The notes under the pieces were generated by a model, which saw only the letters and a program-made list of their open reading frames with translations, searched no databases and was not told the origin of the DNA. The translations under genes were made by a program, and so were the position numbers. From Bradyrhizobium sp. CCGB12 (GTDB lineage Bacteria; Pseudomonadota; Alphaproteobacteria; Rhizobiales; Xanthobacteraceae), in assembly GCF_024199845.1 (NCBI RefSeq), contig NZ_JANADO010000001.1, positions 3,596,001 through 3,660,000 of the forward strand: 64,000 bases of DNA, in the 5' to 3' direction. Positions 45,634 through 53,951 of the stretch are shown here, piece after piece (within the stretch, counting starts at the first letter, position 1; each line of letters begins with the position of its first letter).

Positions 45634-47352
45634 ATGTTCAAGACCATCGACGCAATCTCACAAAGCTACGACCTCATCGTGATCGGCTCCGGAGCGGCCG
45701 GCATGGCGGCCGCCCTGTTCGCAGCGATCGAGGGCCGCAAGGTGCTCATGGTGGAGCGCACCGAACATGTCGGCGGCACAAGCGCGCTGTCGGCCGCGAC
45801 CACGTGGATGCCGAACTCGCATCACTCCAAAACCGTCAATCCCGACGACAGCCGCGAGAAGGTCCGCAAGTTCCTCGACGGCGTTGTCGGCAACCATTCG
45901 CCCGCCGCAATGCGCGAGGCGTTCCTGGACAGCGCGCCGGAGGCGGTCGCGACCCTCGAGGCCAACAGCGAGGTCAAGTTCCGTCCCTATGCGACCCATC
46001 CCGATTACGAGCAGCAGTTCGAGGGCGCGACCATGCGCGGCCGCGCACTCGAACCGGTCCCGTATGACGGCCGCGAACTTGGCGCCGACCTCGACAAGAT
46101 TCGCCCGCCGATTCCGGAGTTCACGATCTTCGGCGGCATGATGGTCGATCGCACCGACATCGGCCACCTCCTCGCTATCAAGAAGTCGGCGCGTTCCTTT
46201 GCTCATGCGGCCAAGATCTTAGCACACTACGCCGGCGACAAGCTGAAGGGCCGGCGCGGATCGCGCCTCGTCATGGGCAACGCGCTGATCGGCCGTTTCC
46301 TCGCATCGCTGAACGCCCGCGGCGTGGACATTCTGCTCCGGACCGAAGTGCAGGACCTCGTGACCGAGAACGGCGCCGTCACCGGCGTGAAGCTCAGCTC
46401 GGGGACCACAACGCGGCAGGTCGCTGCGACACGCGGCGTCGTGCTGGCCGCCGGCGGGTTCAACAGGCACCCGCAGCGACGCGGCGAATTGCTGCCGCAA
46501 GGCGAGAGCCACAGCCCGGCGGCACCGGGCCACACCGGCGCCATGCAGGACATCGCGTTGCGGCTTGGGGCGCGTCTTGGCGAAGGCAATCTCGACAGCG
46601 CGTTCTGGGCTCCTGTCTCGATCCGGCGCCGCGCCGACGGCAGCACGGCGAGTTTTCCGCATTTCGTCATGGACCGAAGCAAGCCCGGCACCGTCTGTGT
46701 CGACCAGACCGGACGACGCTTCGTCAACGAATCCGTCTCTTATCACCTGTTCGGGCGCGCGATGTTCGAGCACAACAAGACCGTGCCTTGCATCCCCTGC
46801 TTCATCATTACCGACGCGGTCGGCCTGAAGAAGTACGGTCTCGGCATGGTGCGCATGGGGACGGGCAACCTCGCCCCCTATCTCGCCGACGGCTACCTGA
46901 CCGAGGGCGCGACGGTTGCGGAACTCGCCAGCAAGATCGGCGTGCCCGCGGCCAGCCTCGAAGCCACCATCGCCGCGATGAACCGCTATGCCGCCAGCGG
47001 CAAGGATGACGAATTCGGCCGCGGCACCACGCCCTATCACAGGGTCAACGGCGATGCCTCGGTCGGGCCTAATCCGACGCTTGGTCCGATCATGACTGCG
47101 CCCTATTACGCCGTGCGGCTCTATCCCGGCGATATCGGTGCTGCGACCGGGCTTGTCATCGACGAATGGGCGCAAGTGATGCGGGACGACGGCCGGCCAA
47201 TCACGGGGCTCTATGCGTGTGGCAACGAAGCGAATTCCATCATGGGCGGGACCTATCCCGGACCGGGCATCACCATTGGCCCGGCCATCACCTTCGCGTA
47301 TCGCGCGGTGCGCCATGCCCTCGGCGATGCGCAAGCGCGCAACGCCGCCTGA
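45634..47352 (+). CDS. FAD-dependent oxidoreductase, KstD-like, copy 2
   Basis: A 572-residue flavoprotein with VIGSGAAGMA near the N-terminus, HVGGTSALSAATTWMP, and the C-terminal signature SIMGGTYPGPG then GPAITFAY, with Tyr541 at the KstD catalytic position. It is clearly a paralogue of the genes at 33421 and 47375. It lies 5 bases after the AroE-like stop, in the same operon. Delta-1 type dehydrogenation or the reverse reduction of a cyclic enone is the family chemistry; the actual substrate is unknown. Confidence 0.85.
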   Translation: MFKTIDAISQSYDLIVIGSGAAGMAAALFAAIEGRKVLMVERTEHVGGTSALSAATTWMPNSHHSKTVNPDDSREKVRKFLDGVVGNHSPAAMREAFLDSAPEAVATLEANSEVKFRPYATHPDYEQQFEGATMRGRALEPVPYDGRELGADLDKIRPPIPEFTIFGGMMVDRTDIGHLLAIKKSARSFAHAAKILAHYAGDKLKGRRGSRLVMGNALIGRFLASLNARGVDILLRTEVQDLVTENGAVTGVKLSSGTTTRQVAATRGVVLAAGGFNRHPQRRGELLPQGESHSPAAPGHTGAMQDIALRLGARLGEGNLDSAFWAPVSIRRRADGSTASFPHFVMDRSKPGTVCVDQTGRRFVNESVSYHLFGRAMFEHNKTVPCIPCFIITDAVGLKKYGLGMVRMGTGNLAPYLADGYLTEGATVAELASKIGVPAASLEATIAAMNRYAASGKDDEFGRGTTPYHRVNGDASVGPNPTLGPIMTAPYYAVRLYPGDIGAATGLVIDEWAQVMRDDGRPITGLYACGNEANSIMGGTYPGPGITIGPAITFAYRAVRHALGDAQARNAA

Positions 47353-47374
47353 GCGGGGCGAGAGACAGACCTTC

Positions 47375-49102
47375 ATGGACAACGGTCAACGCCTCGACTG
47401 CGATCTGCTCGTCATCGGCTCGGGCGCCGGTGGCCTGTCCACGGCGGTCACTGCCGCCGTGCTCGGCCTTGACGTCGTGATGGTCGAGAAAGAGGCGCAG
47501 CTCGGCGGCACCACCGCCTGGTCCGGCGGCTGGATGTGGATTCCGCGCAACCCGCTCGCGCTGGGCGCCGGCATCGTCGAACCGCATGACCAGCCGAAGC
47601 GCTATCTGAGCAACGAGCTGGCCGAGGGATATGACCAGAGCCGCATCGAGATGTTTCTCGATCAGGGCCCGTGCATGGTCGATTTCTTCAGCAGCGAGAC
47701 GCAGCTTGCCTTCATCGACGGCAATGCCATCCCGGATTTTCACGGCAAGACACCGGGCGCCGCCACCGGCGGGCGTTCGGTCTGCGCCGCGCCGTTCGAC
47801 GGCCGCGCGCTCGGCCCGCGCATCCGGGATCTCAAGCCGCCGCTCGACGAGACCTCGCCTTTCGGCATGGGGATCGCCTCAGGCTCGGATCTGCGGCACT
47901 TCCTCAACGCGCATTCGTCGCTGACCTCGTTCCTCCACGTCGCGCGCCGCCTTGCCCGTCACCTGCTCGACATGCTGCGCTTCGGCCGCGGCATGCATCT
48001 CGTCAACGGCAATGCGCTGATCGCGCGGCTGGTGAAATCCGCCGACGATCTCGGCGTCAGGATCATGACTGCGGCTCCGGCACAGACGCTGCTGTCCGAG
48101 GGAGCTCGCATCACTGGCGCTTGTGTCATCCATGACGGCACCCCGCTCGACATCCGCGCTCGGCGCGGCGTCGTCCTCGCCTGCGGCGGCTTCCCGCACG
48201 ACACCGCACGCAAGGCCGTCATGTTTCCGCATGCGCCGACCGGCCGCGAACACTGGTCGGCGGCGCCGGAGAGCAACACCGGCGACGGCATCCACCTCGG
48301 CGAGACCGCCGGCGGACGAACGCGAACCGATCTGTCCGACAATGGCGCCTGGGCGCCGGTGTCGCTGGTGCCGCATCGCGACGGCTCGGTCGGCCGCTTC
48401 CCACATCTGATCGAGCGCGCCAAGCCGGGACTGATCATGGTGCGCAGCGACGGAACGCGCTTCGCCAACGAGGCCGATTCCTATCACGACGTGATGAAGG
48501 CGCTGTTTGCCGCCACGCCCGCGGGCCAGTCGGCGGAGGCCTGGGCGATCTGCGACGCAAAATTTCTCAGGCGTTACGGGCTCGGCCGCGTTCGACCGAT
48601 CCCGTTCCCGATCACGCCCTGGCTGCGCAATGGCTATTTGAAGCGAGGCGCGAGCATCGAGGCGCTTGCCATTGCCTGCGGCATCTCGGCTTCCGGATTG
48701 CGCGCGACGATCGAGCGCTATAACGGCTTTGCCGCGCACGGCGAGGATCCCGCCTTTGGCCGCGGCGACACGCCTTATAATCGTGTGCAGGGCGAAATGG
48801 CGCATCAGCCGAACCCGTGTGTCGCACCGATTGAATCCGGCCCGTTCCACGCCGTGAAGATCGTTGCCGGCAGTCTCGGCACGTTCGCAGGCCTCGACAC
48901 GGACGAGCACGCCCGGGTGCTCGATGCCGAACACAGGCCGATCGACGGCCTCTATGCCGTCGGCAACGACATGGCGAGCATCATGGCCGGCCGTTACCCC
49001 TCCGGCGGCATCACGCTCGGTCCGGCCATGACATTCGGCTACATCGCCGCGCATCACGCCAGTGGAATTCCGCTCAAGAACAACAGGTCGGCAGCCGCAT
49101 GA
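47375..49102 (+). CDS. FAD-dependent oxidoreductase, KstD-like, copy 3
   Basis: A 575-residue flavoprotein with VIGSGAGGLS, QLGGTTAWSGGWMWIP and C-terminal SIMAGRYPSGG then GPAMTFGY. Tyr541 is kept, but the next residues read PSGG rather than PGxG. It resembles copy 1 more than copy 2 at the N-terminus. It lies 22 bases after copy 2, so adjacent divergent paralogues are probably expressed together; they might act on successive intermediates or form a heteromer. ATG at 47375 matches the family start. Confidence 0.85.
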   Translation: MDNGQRLDCDLLVIGSGAGGLSTAVTAAVLGLDVVMVEKEAQLGGTTAWSGGWMWIPRNPLALGAGIVEPHDQPKRYLSNELAEGYDQSRIEMFLDQGPCMVDFFSSETQLAFIDGNAIPDFHGKTPGAATGGRSVCAAPFDGRALGPRIRDLKPPLDETSPFGMGIASGSDLRHFLNAHSSLTSFLHVARRLARHLLDMLRFGRGMHLVNGNALIARLVKSADDLGVRIMTAAPAQTLLSEGARITGACVIHDGTPLDIRARRGVVLACGGFPHDTARKAVMFPHAPTGREHWSAAPESNTGDGIHLGETAGGRTRTDLSDNGAWAPVSLVPHRDGSVGRFPHLIERAKPGLIMVRSDGTRFANEADSYHDVMKALFAATPAGQSAEAWAICDAKFLRRYGLGRVRPIPFPITPWLRNGYLKRGASIEALAIACGISASGLRATIERYNGFAAHGEDPAFGRGDTPYNRVQGEMAHQPNPCVAPIESGPFHAVKIVAGSLGTFAGLDTDEHARVLDAEHRPIDGLYAVGNDMASIMAGRYPSGGITLGPAMTFGYIAAHHASGIPLKNNRSAAA

Positions 49103-49119
49103 CCGAAAGGAGAGACAAC

Positions 49120-49734
49120 ATGCTCTACGAAATCGCAACACTGACGGTGAAGCTCGGAGCCGCGGCGAAGGCCGTGGCCGGTATTGGCGAATATGTCGAA
49201 GCATCCGAGGCCAAGGGCACCCTGCTCGGCTGCTGGGCCAGCGAGCTCAGCGACCTCAATCAGCTCCTGGTGCTGCGCTCCTTTGCCGATCACGAGGCCT
49301 GGCGCAGCGAGCGCGAACGCGCGCTGCGCTCGTCCAATCCCTTTGGCGCCGGCGAAGCCATCACGCAAATGAACTTCGACACCTATGCGCCGTTCCCGTT
49401 CCTGCCTCAGGTGACGCCGGGTAAGTATGGCAGCGTCTATGAAATCCGCACCTATCGGCTCAAGCATGGCGGTGTCGCGCCGACGATCGCGGCATGGGAA
49501 GCCGCAATACCCGAGCGCGTCAGGCTGTCGCCGCTCTCGATTGCCATGTATTCGCTCGACGGGCCGCCGCGGTTCACCCATATCTGGCCGTTCGCGAGCC
49601 TCGATGCCCGCGCCGCGGTGCGCGCCGAGTCTGTCGCCAAGGGTGTCTGGCCGCCGAAGGGCGGGCCCGACTGGCTGACCGGCGACATGCGCTCGGTCAT
49701 CGCGCTGCCGACCGCCATCTCGCCGCTGGCCTGA
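49120..49734 (+). CDS. two-domain NIPSNAP-family protein
   Basis: A 204-residue protein with two NIPSNAP-like halves: MLYEIATLTVKLG to about residue 95, then VYEIRTYRLKHGGVAPTI onwards. It belongs to the dimeric alpha/beta-barrel fold. The ATG at 49120 is chosen because AAAGGAGAG stands 7 bases upstream; an ATG at 49099 overlapping the previous stop is less likely. It lies between flavoprotein and TIM-barrel genes, as its one-domain relative lies next to flavoprotein copy 1. Function is unknown. Confidence 0.78.
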   Translation: MLYEIATLTVKLGAAAKAVAGIGEYVEASEAKGTLLGCWASELSDLNQLLVLRSFADHEAWRSERERALRSSNPFGAGEAITQMNFDTYAPFPFLPQVTPGKYGSVYEIRTYRLKHGGVAPTIAAWEAAIPERVRLSPLSIAMYSLDGPPRFTHIWPFASLDARAAVRAESVAKGVWPPKGGPDWLTGDMRSVIALPTAISPLA

Positions 49735-49744
49735 GGCGATCGCC

Positions 49745-50575
49745 ATGACGCACATTTATTCGCTCGCCTATCTCACCTCGACCCCACTGGCGCCGCCCGA
49801 CGCCGTGATGCTGGCCAACGAGCTCGGCTACCAGGCGATCGGCGTTCGCATCGCGCCCGCGGCGCCCGGCGGCGACTTCTCGCCGCTCCCGACCGACGCC
49901 GCGATGCTGCGCGAGACCATTCGCCGGATCGACGACACCGGCGTGCCCATATTCGACGTCGAGATCGCGCGGTTAGGTGCCGACTTCAAGGCCGATCACT
50001 TCGCCCCGTTCCTCGAGACCGCCGGCAGACTGAAGGCGCGTGCCATTCTGGTCGCCGGTGACGATCCGGATGAAGCGCGCCTGACGGAGTCGTTCGCCTC
50101 GTTCTGCCGTGCCGCGGCGCCCTATGGCCTCACCGCCGATCTTGAATTCATGCCGTGGACCGCGGTAAGAAACGCAAAGGCGGCGCTGCGCATCGTGACC
50201 AATGCCGGCGAGCCGAACGGACGCATCCTGGTCGACTCGCTGCACGCCGCACGCTCGGCGACCTCGCTCGACGACATCGTAAGCCTGCCGCGACAGCTCC
50301 TCAGCTATGCCCAGCTTTGCGACGCGCCGGCTGGCATTCCTGCAACTAATGAAGAGCTGATCCGCACCGCGCGATGCGCCCGGCTGCTGCCGGGAGACGG
50401 CGGCATCGATTTGCGCGGAATCGTGCGTGCACTGCCCGGCGACCTGCCGCTGAGCATTGAAATCCCGAATGACGAATGGCTGCCCAAGCTCGGTGCGGAA
50501 GAATGGAGCCGGCGTGCGCTTGCTGCGGCCCGCCGGATCGTGGCCGAGGCCGCGGAAGGAAAAGCCACAGCATGA
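49745..50575 (+). CDS. sugar phosphate isomerase/epimerase-like TIM-barrel protein
   Basis: A 276-residue xylose-isomerase-like TIM barrel. Metal ligands are partly recognisable: Glu in ADLEFMPW, Asp and His in VDSLHAARS, and Glu in LSIEIPND. The usual HxxD strand reads QLCDAP. It differs markedly from the TIM barrel at 36217. Fold relatives include 3-dehydroshikimate dehydratase (AsbF/QuiC), which would fit the AroE-like gene upstream, but sequence alone does not decide. Its stop overlaps the SDR start. Confidence 0.8.
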   Translation: MTHIYSLAYLTSTPLAPPDAVMLANELGYQAIGVRIAPAAPGGDFSPLPTDAAMLRETIRRIDDTGVPIFDVEIARLGADFKADHFAPFLETAGRLKARAILVAGDDPDEARLTESFASFCRAAAPYGLTADLEFMPWTAVRNAKAALRIVTNAGEPNGRILVDSLHAARSATSLDDIVSLPRQLLSYAQLCDAPAGIPATNEELIRTARCARLLPGDGGIDLRGIVRALPGDLPLSIEIPNDEWLPKLGAEEWSRRALAAARRIVAEAAEGKATA

Positions 50576-51279
50576 CCGGACTCGATTTCTCATCGCGTGT
50601 CGCCGTCATCGCGGGCGGCTGCGGCGGCATCGGTCAGGCCGTTGGCGCGCGGCTGGCTGGCGCCGGCGCAACCGTGGTCGTCTGGGATCTGGCTGACCGT
50701 GCCGACGAACGCCTCGATCTCACCGACGAGGCCGCTGTCGATGGCGCGATGGCGCGCCTGCTCGCTCGTTACGGCCGGATCGACGTGCTGGTCAATGCCG
50801 CGGGCATCACCGGCCCCACAGTCAACATCGAGAATTACAGTCTCGTTGATTGGAAACGCGTGCTCGACGTCAATCTCACCAGCACCTTTCTGTGCTGCAA
50901 GGCGGCCATCGCGCCGATGCGACGGCAGAATGCCGGACACATCGTCAACCTGGCATCGATCGCCGGCAAGGAAGGCAATGCCGGCATGACCGGCTACTCC
51001 GCAGCCAAGGCCGCCGTGATCGCACTGACGAAATCTCTTGGCAAGGAGCTGGCGAACACCAATATTCGCGTCAACGCCATCGCGCCGGCCGTGATCGCCA
51101 CCGATCTCGTCAAGCAGATGTCGGAGGACGCTTACCGAAACGTGCTGGCCAAGATTCCGTTGGGGCGCGCCGGTCGCCCCGAAGAAGTGGCCGCCATGGT
51201 CGCCTGGCTCGCCTCCGACGAGTGCTCGTTCTCAACCGGAGCCGTGTTCGACTTGTCCGGAGGGCGGGCGACCTATTAG
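50572..51279 (+). CDS. short-chain dehydrogenase/reductase (SDR)
   Basis: A 235-residue SDR with an altered cofactor loop (AGGCGGIG), NAAGI and catalytic Ser/Tyr/Lys in LASIAG and YSAAKAA. The beta-2 Asp (VVWDLAD) suggests NAD. It is the last gene of the nine-gene rightward set; its ATG overlaps the TIM-barrel stop. The third SDR in the island, not closely alike to the pair at 31-33 kb. Confidence 0.85.
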   Translation: MTGLDFSSRVAVIAGGCGGIGQAVGARLAGAGATVVVWDLADRADERLDLTDEAAVDGAMARLLARYGRIDVLVNAAGITGPTVNIENYSLVDWKRVLDVNLTSTFLCCKAAIAPMRRQNAGHIVNLASIAGKEGNAGMTGYSAAKAAVIALTKSLGKELANTNIRVNAIAPAVIATDLVKQMSEDAYRNVLAKIPLGRAGRPEEVAAMVAWLASDECSFSTGAVFDLSGGRATY

Positions 51280-51391
51280 ACGAGAGATCACCGAGATGAG
51301 ATGTCGTGGCTTCTCATTTTGTGCGCATCGCCCGCTCTCACGCAGACATCGCGCGACACCCGACAAAGACTGCAGATGCTGGCTGATACTG

Positions 51392-51429
51392 GATTTTTCT
51401 TGATCTCCCGGTGCACACGTCGTGCACAC
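51392..51429 (+). repeat. right copy of the direct repeat flanking the 31.5-51.3 kb region
   Basis: Matches 31347-31384 at 31 of 38 positions in the same orientation. The tandem 11-base units are clearer here: GTGCACACGTC followed by GTGCACACGAC. Confidence 0.6.
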
Positions 51430-51655
51430 GACGCCTCTTAAACCACTGAAAAACTTGAAGTCTCGCGCCAATCCATCATGGGGCAATGCAAATCGATGCG
51501 ATAACATATTGATGTTATTTCGCTTTTCGTTCTCGATAAGTGGTTGCTGTTTTTGGGCCGACAGAGATTTCAATCCAACATTCTAGGCATTTTCCTTTTA
51601 TTTCAAGTACTTATTCGGAAGGCTTCCCAGCCATCTAGAACACGGCACCTCTTCT

Positions 51656-51696
51656 CGGTACTGCGTTGCGGTACCGAATGAGCTTCCGCAGTACCG
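51656..51696. repeat. CGGTAC palindrome cluster
   Basis: CGGTACTGCG (51656-51665) and its exact complement CGCAGTACCG (51687-51696) enclose a self-complementary CGGTACCG (51669-51676). Could form a hairpin or be a regulator site. There is no T tract, so it is not a typical terminator. Confidence 0.5.
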
Positions 51697-51874
51697 TGCT
51701 GCTTTGGACCCTTTTACCGATCCCGTTCGCTTCGGCCGCAAGATATTGAGCCGCTCTCGCCACGCCGAGGGCAGAACAGGTGCAGTCGTAGTTTTGGAGG
51801 CGATAGAGCAAAAAAACTTGCGAGCTGCGGTCCCCAGGCGTCAGACGTTTCGACCTCACCGAGCATCAAATCGG

Positions 51875-52375
51875 TTAGACGGCTCGCGGAGTGAGTCGGG
51901 GAAGCCAGCGCGGCACACTGGCGCAATAGTTTTCATACTGGGCTCCGAAGCTTTCGCGGAGCGTCGGCTCCTCATAGGCAATTACGAAAATGTGAAAAAA
52001 GAGCCAGATCAACGCGCCGTAGCCGAGGAGATGCCAGTCAGCGAATAACACCGCCTGACCAAGAATGACGGCAACGACTGCAACATAGATCGGATTGCGC
52101 ACATAGCGATATAATCCGCTCACCACGAGATTGCGTGGTGGCGCGATCGGCGCGGGCGTGCCCAGACCCTGCAACGCAAAGCGCGCAAACGAATCTAACA
52201 ATCCAGGCACGCCGGCAATAATCAACGCGAGCCCAACCAAGCGTGACGCTTCGGCGGCTAAAAAGGGTGGCCGAAATTCCCAATGCGTGATCGACCATGG
52301 GATGACGCCCGCCAACATCGCCGGTGCAACGAGGAAAAACAGCGCGGAACCCAGGATTGCTGTGATCTTCGACAT
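51875..52375 (-). CDS. isoprenylcysteine carboxyl methyltransferase family membrane protein
   Basis: A 166-residue integral membrane protein with four or so hydrophobic segments. The conserved ICMT/PEMT core is present: SGLYRYVRNPIYVAVV followed by EEPTLRESFGAQYENY and VPRWLPR. Bacterial members are SAM-dependent methyltransferases of largely unknown acceptor. It lies 33 bases downstream of the small CxxC membrane-protein gene and is probably the last gene of the sigma-factor operon. Confidence 0.82.
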   Translation of the reverse strand: MSKITAILGSALFFLVAPAMLAGVIPWSITHWEFRPPFLAAEASRLVGLALIIAGVPGLLDSFARFALQGLGTPAPIAPPRNLVVSGLYRYVRNPIYVAVVAVILGQAVLFADWHLLGYGALIWLFFHIFVIAYEEPTLRESFGAQYENYCASVPRWLPRLTPRAV

Positions 52376-52408
52376 GCGTCCTCCCGTCCGGTCGCAATGT
52401 TAATGCAG

Positions 52409-52663
52409 CTATGTCCGGTCAGCGCGTTCAGCGGTTGAATCGCGACGTCCTTGCGAAAGCGTCTCGACCAGGCCCATTGTCCAGCACATCGGGCATCCGC
52501 GTAGCGCAACGAGGGCGGCAACGCCCGCGCCCAGGGATAGCCAAGGGTGCGCGGTCTGGTCGACGATGGCCCAAGCGAGTAGCGCCGCCGCCGCTGCGCC
52601 GCGCATCAGGTGTGCGCCCAGGAAGGCGCTCCCGAACATGCCAACTCCACGAAAGTAATTCAT
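52409..52663 (-). CDS. small membrane protein with CxxC motif
   Basis: An 84-residue protein with two predicted membrane segments (MRGAAAAALLAWAIV; LSLGAGVAALVAL) followed by RGCPMCWTMGLVE. The family is not recognised. Its ATG overlaps the sigma-factor stop (ATGA), so the two are translationally coupled. Its location immediately after an ECF sigma gene, in the place where anti-sigma factors usually lie, and its CxxC pair make a redox-sensing sigma partner conceivable; that is inference. Confidence 0.7.
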   Translation of the reverse strand: MNYFRGVGMFGSAFLGAHLMRGAAAAALLAWAIVDQTAHPWLSLGAGVAALVALRGCPMCWTMGLVETLSQGRRDSTAERADRT

Positions 52664-53214
52664 GTACTCTCTCGTCCGCTGTCCTTTGTGCCGAGCAGGT
52701 ATTCGCGCACCAGTGCGCGGGCGCGGCGCAGGCGGCTTTTGGCCGCTTCGCGCGTCACGCCGAGCCGCCCGGCGATTTCCCAAATCGTCAGATCTTCGAG
52801 ATCTCGCAGCAGCAGCACTTCGCGATGTGACGGCGAAAGCGACTCGATCGCATTGACCAAGTCTATGCGCAACTCGTCCGGCGGGACCTTTGCGAGCTCG
52901 CGTGACTCTTCCAGGCTGGCGAGCTCCTCGACTCCGCGCATCAGCATCAGCGCCGGCAGCATGCAAAGGCGCGCGATGACGGTCAGCAGCCAGCCGGCGA
53001 GTGCGGCTGGACTGCGGATCGTGCCCACGCGCCGGTACACGACGATGAGTGCTTCTTGCACCACATCTTCGATAACCGAAGCGCGGTAGCAAAGGCGCCG
53101 GGCGTAGCGTCGAATGTCCGGCTGCAGCGCCACCAAGAGCTGCGTCAGCGCGTGCCGGTCACCCGACTGTGCCGCGAGCAAGAGATCGTCTGATACGCGC
53201 GCCAAGGCAGTCAC
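52660..53214 (-). CDS. ECF-type RNA polymerase sigma factor
   Basis: A 184-residue sigma-70 family protein. Region 2 is seen in LQPDIRRYARRLCYRASVIE and DVVQEALIVVYRRVGTI; region 4 in LSPSHREVLLLRDLEDLTIW and GRLGVTREAAKSRLRRARAL. GTG at 53214 is chosen because it overlaps the previous stop (GTGA) and has GAAGGG just upstream; a longer frame from 53256 would run into the previous gene. No classical zinc-binding or FecR-type anti-sigma gene adjoins it. Confidence 0.88.
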   Translation of the reverse strand: MTALARVSDDLLLAAQSGDRHALTQLLVALQPDIRRYARRLCYRASVIEDVVQEALIVVYRRVGTIRSPAALAGWLLTVIARLCMLPALMLMRGVEELASLEESRELAKVPPDELRIDLVNAIESLSPSHREVLLLRDLEDLTIWEIAGRLGVTREAAKSRLRRARALVREYLLGTKDSGREST

Positions 53215-53417
53215 CCCTTCAGTGTCTCGCGCCCGGCGATGGCGCAGGCAGGGCAATAGCCGAACACGCCGGTGACCAGCGTGACGACACCCGCGCCGCT
53301 GAGCAATAGCCCGAGCGGCGAAGCGTGCAGGGCAACCACGCCGCAGATGAGCATCAAGCCCCCGCCGATCAGCCTGGCCGCGCGCTCCCGCCCGCCAACG
53401 TTCTTCCTATACCACAT
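53211..53417 (-). CDS. DUF2892/YgaP-like membrane protein
   Basis: A 68-residue inner-membrane protein: a short basic head (MWYRKNVGGRERAARLIGG) and two hydrophobic segments, ending with GYCPACAIAG. This is the DUF2892 layout, found alone or fused to rhodanese in YgaP. The CPAC pair could handle thiols or sulfide. It is the first gene of the operon and is coupled to the ECF sigma gene by a GTGA overlap. GGAG lies about 10 bases ahead of the ATG at 53417. Confidence 0.8.
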   Translation of the reverse strand: MWYRKNVGGRERAARLIGGGLMLICGVVALHASPLGLLLSGAGVVTLVTGVFGYCPACAIAGRETLKG

Positions 53418-53644
53418 GGTTCTGTGCTCCGGTTCGTGACGCGCCGCTATGGCGCATTCACCCAGACAAGAGGGCGCAAACCCGGCTCCGGGGTCGCGGC
53501 ACAAAAAATAATTTGAGGGGGTGGCAGCTTCAGCAGGCTGGCGTGGCACCCGGCGATCCCGTTGCAACAAGGCTCCGCCTCAATCCGTGGGCCATCGCTG
53601 ATCTGAAGATGCCGAGCATATTCTCGCTGGGCACGAGCCGCCCG

Positions 53645-53890
53645 TCAGTCGAACTGGACCGGTTCCGATCCGGGATAGGAATGAGCGACGAACGCGCAGA
53701 AGGCACGCGCCGCCGGAGACAGTTTTGCCATACTCTTCCAGGCGAGCCCGACATCCATGGTGTGAACATCGTCATCGAGCGTCTTGAGATCGATGCGATG
53801 CTCCTCGAGTGACCAGGGCCGGTAGAACATGTCCGAGAGAATGGTGATCTCCATACCGGTCGCGACCATGCTGCGAATTGCGCCACCTCG
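53645..53890 (-). pseudogene. remnant of a LysR-family regulator (C-terminal end only)
   Basis: About 80 residues matching the end of a LysR substrate-binding domain: AIRSMVATGMEITILSDM, FYRPWSLEEHRIDLKTL, then LSPAARAFCAFVAHSY. Upstream in this frame the sequence becomes Arg-rich and meets the end of the IclR gene, with no DNA-binding domain or start. It is therefore a 5'-truncated relic; a deletion probably brought the IclR gene next to it. Confidence 0.7.
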
Positions 53891-53951
53891 CCGCCGACGC
53901 GGCACCTGACGGCGAACACGTCCGTCCGCCGAGACCCCGGACCGGGCGGCG

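Larger units (their letters stand above)
51280..51874. other. gene-poor boundary region right of the catabolic island
   Basis: No convincing gene. Small frames on both strands have no recognisable domains. It holds the right copy of the flanking direct repeat (51392-51429), a visibly AT-rich stretch at about 51480-51620, and a cluster of CGGTAC palindromes (51656-51696). The base composition change is what a junction between blocks of different origin would show. Confidence 0.5.

Noticed and set aside
51704..52048. 114-residue plus-strand open frame overlapping the methyltransferase-like gene
   Set aside because: Runs antisense into a well-supported gene and has no domain similarity.
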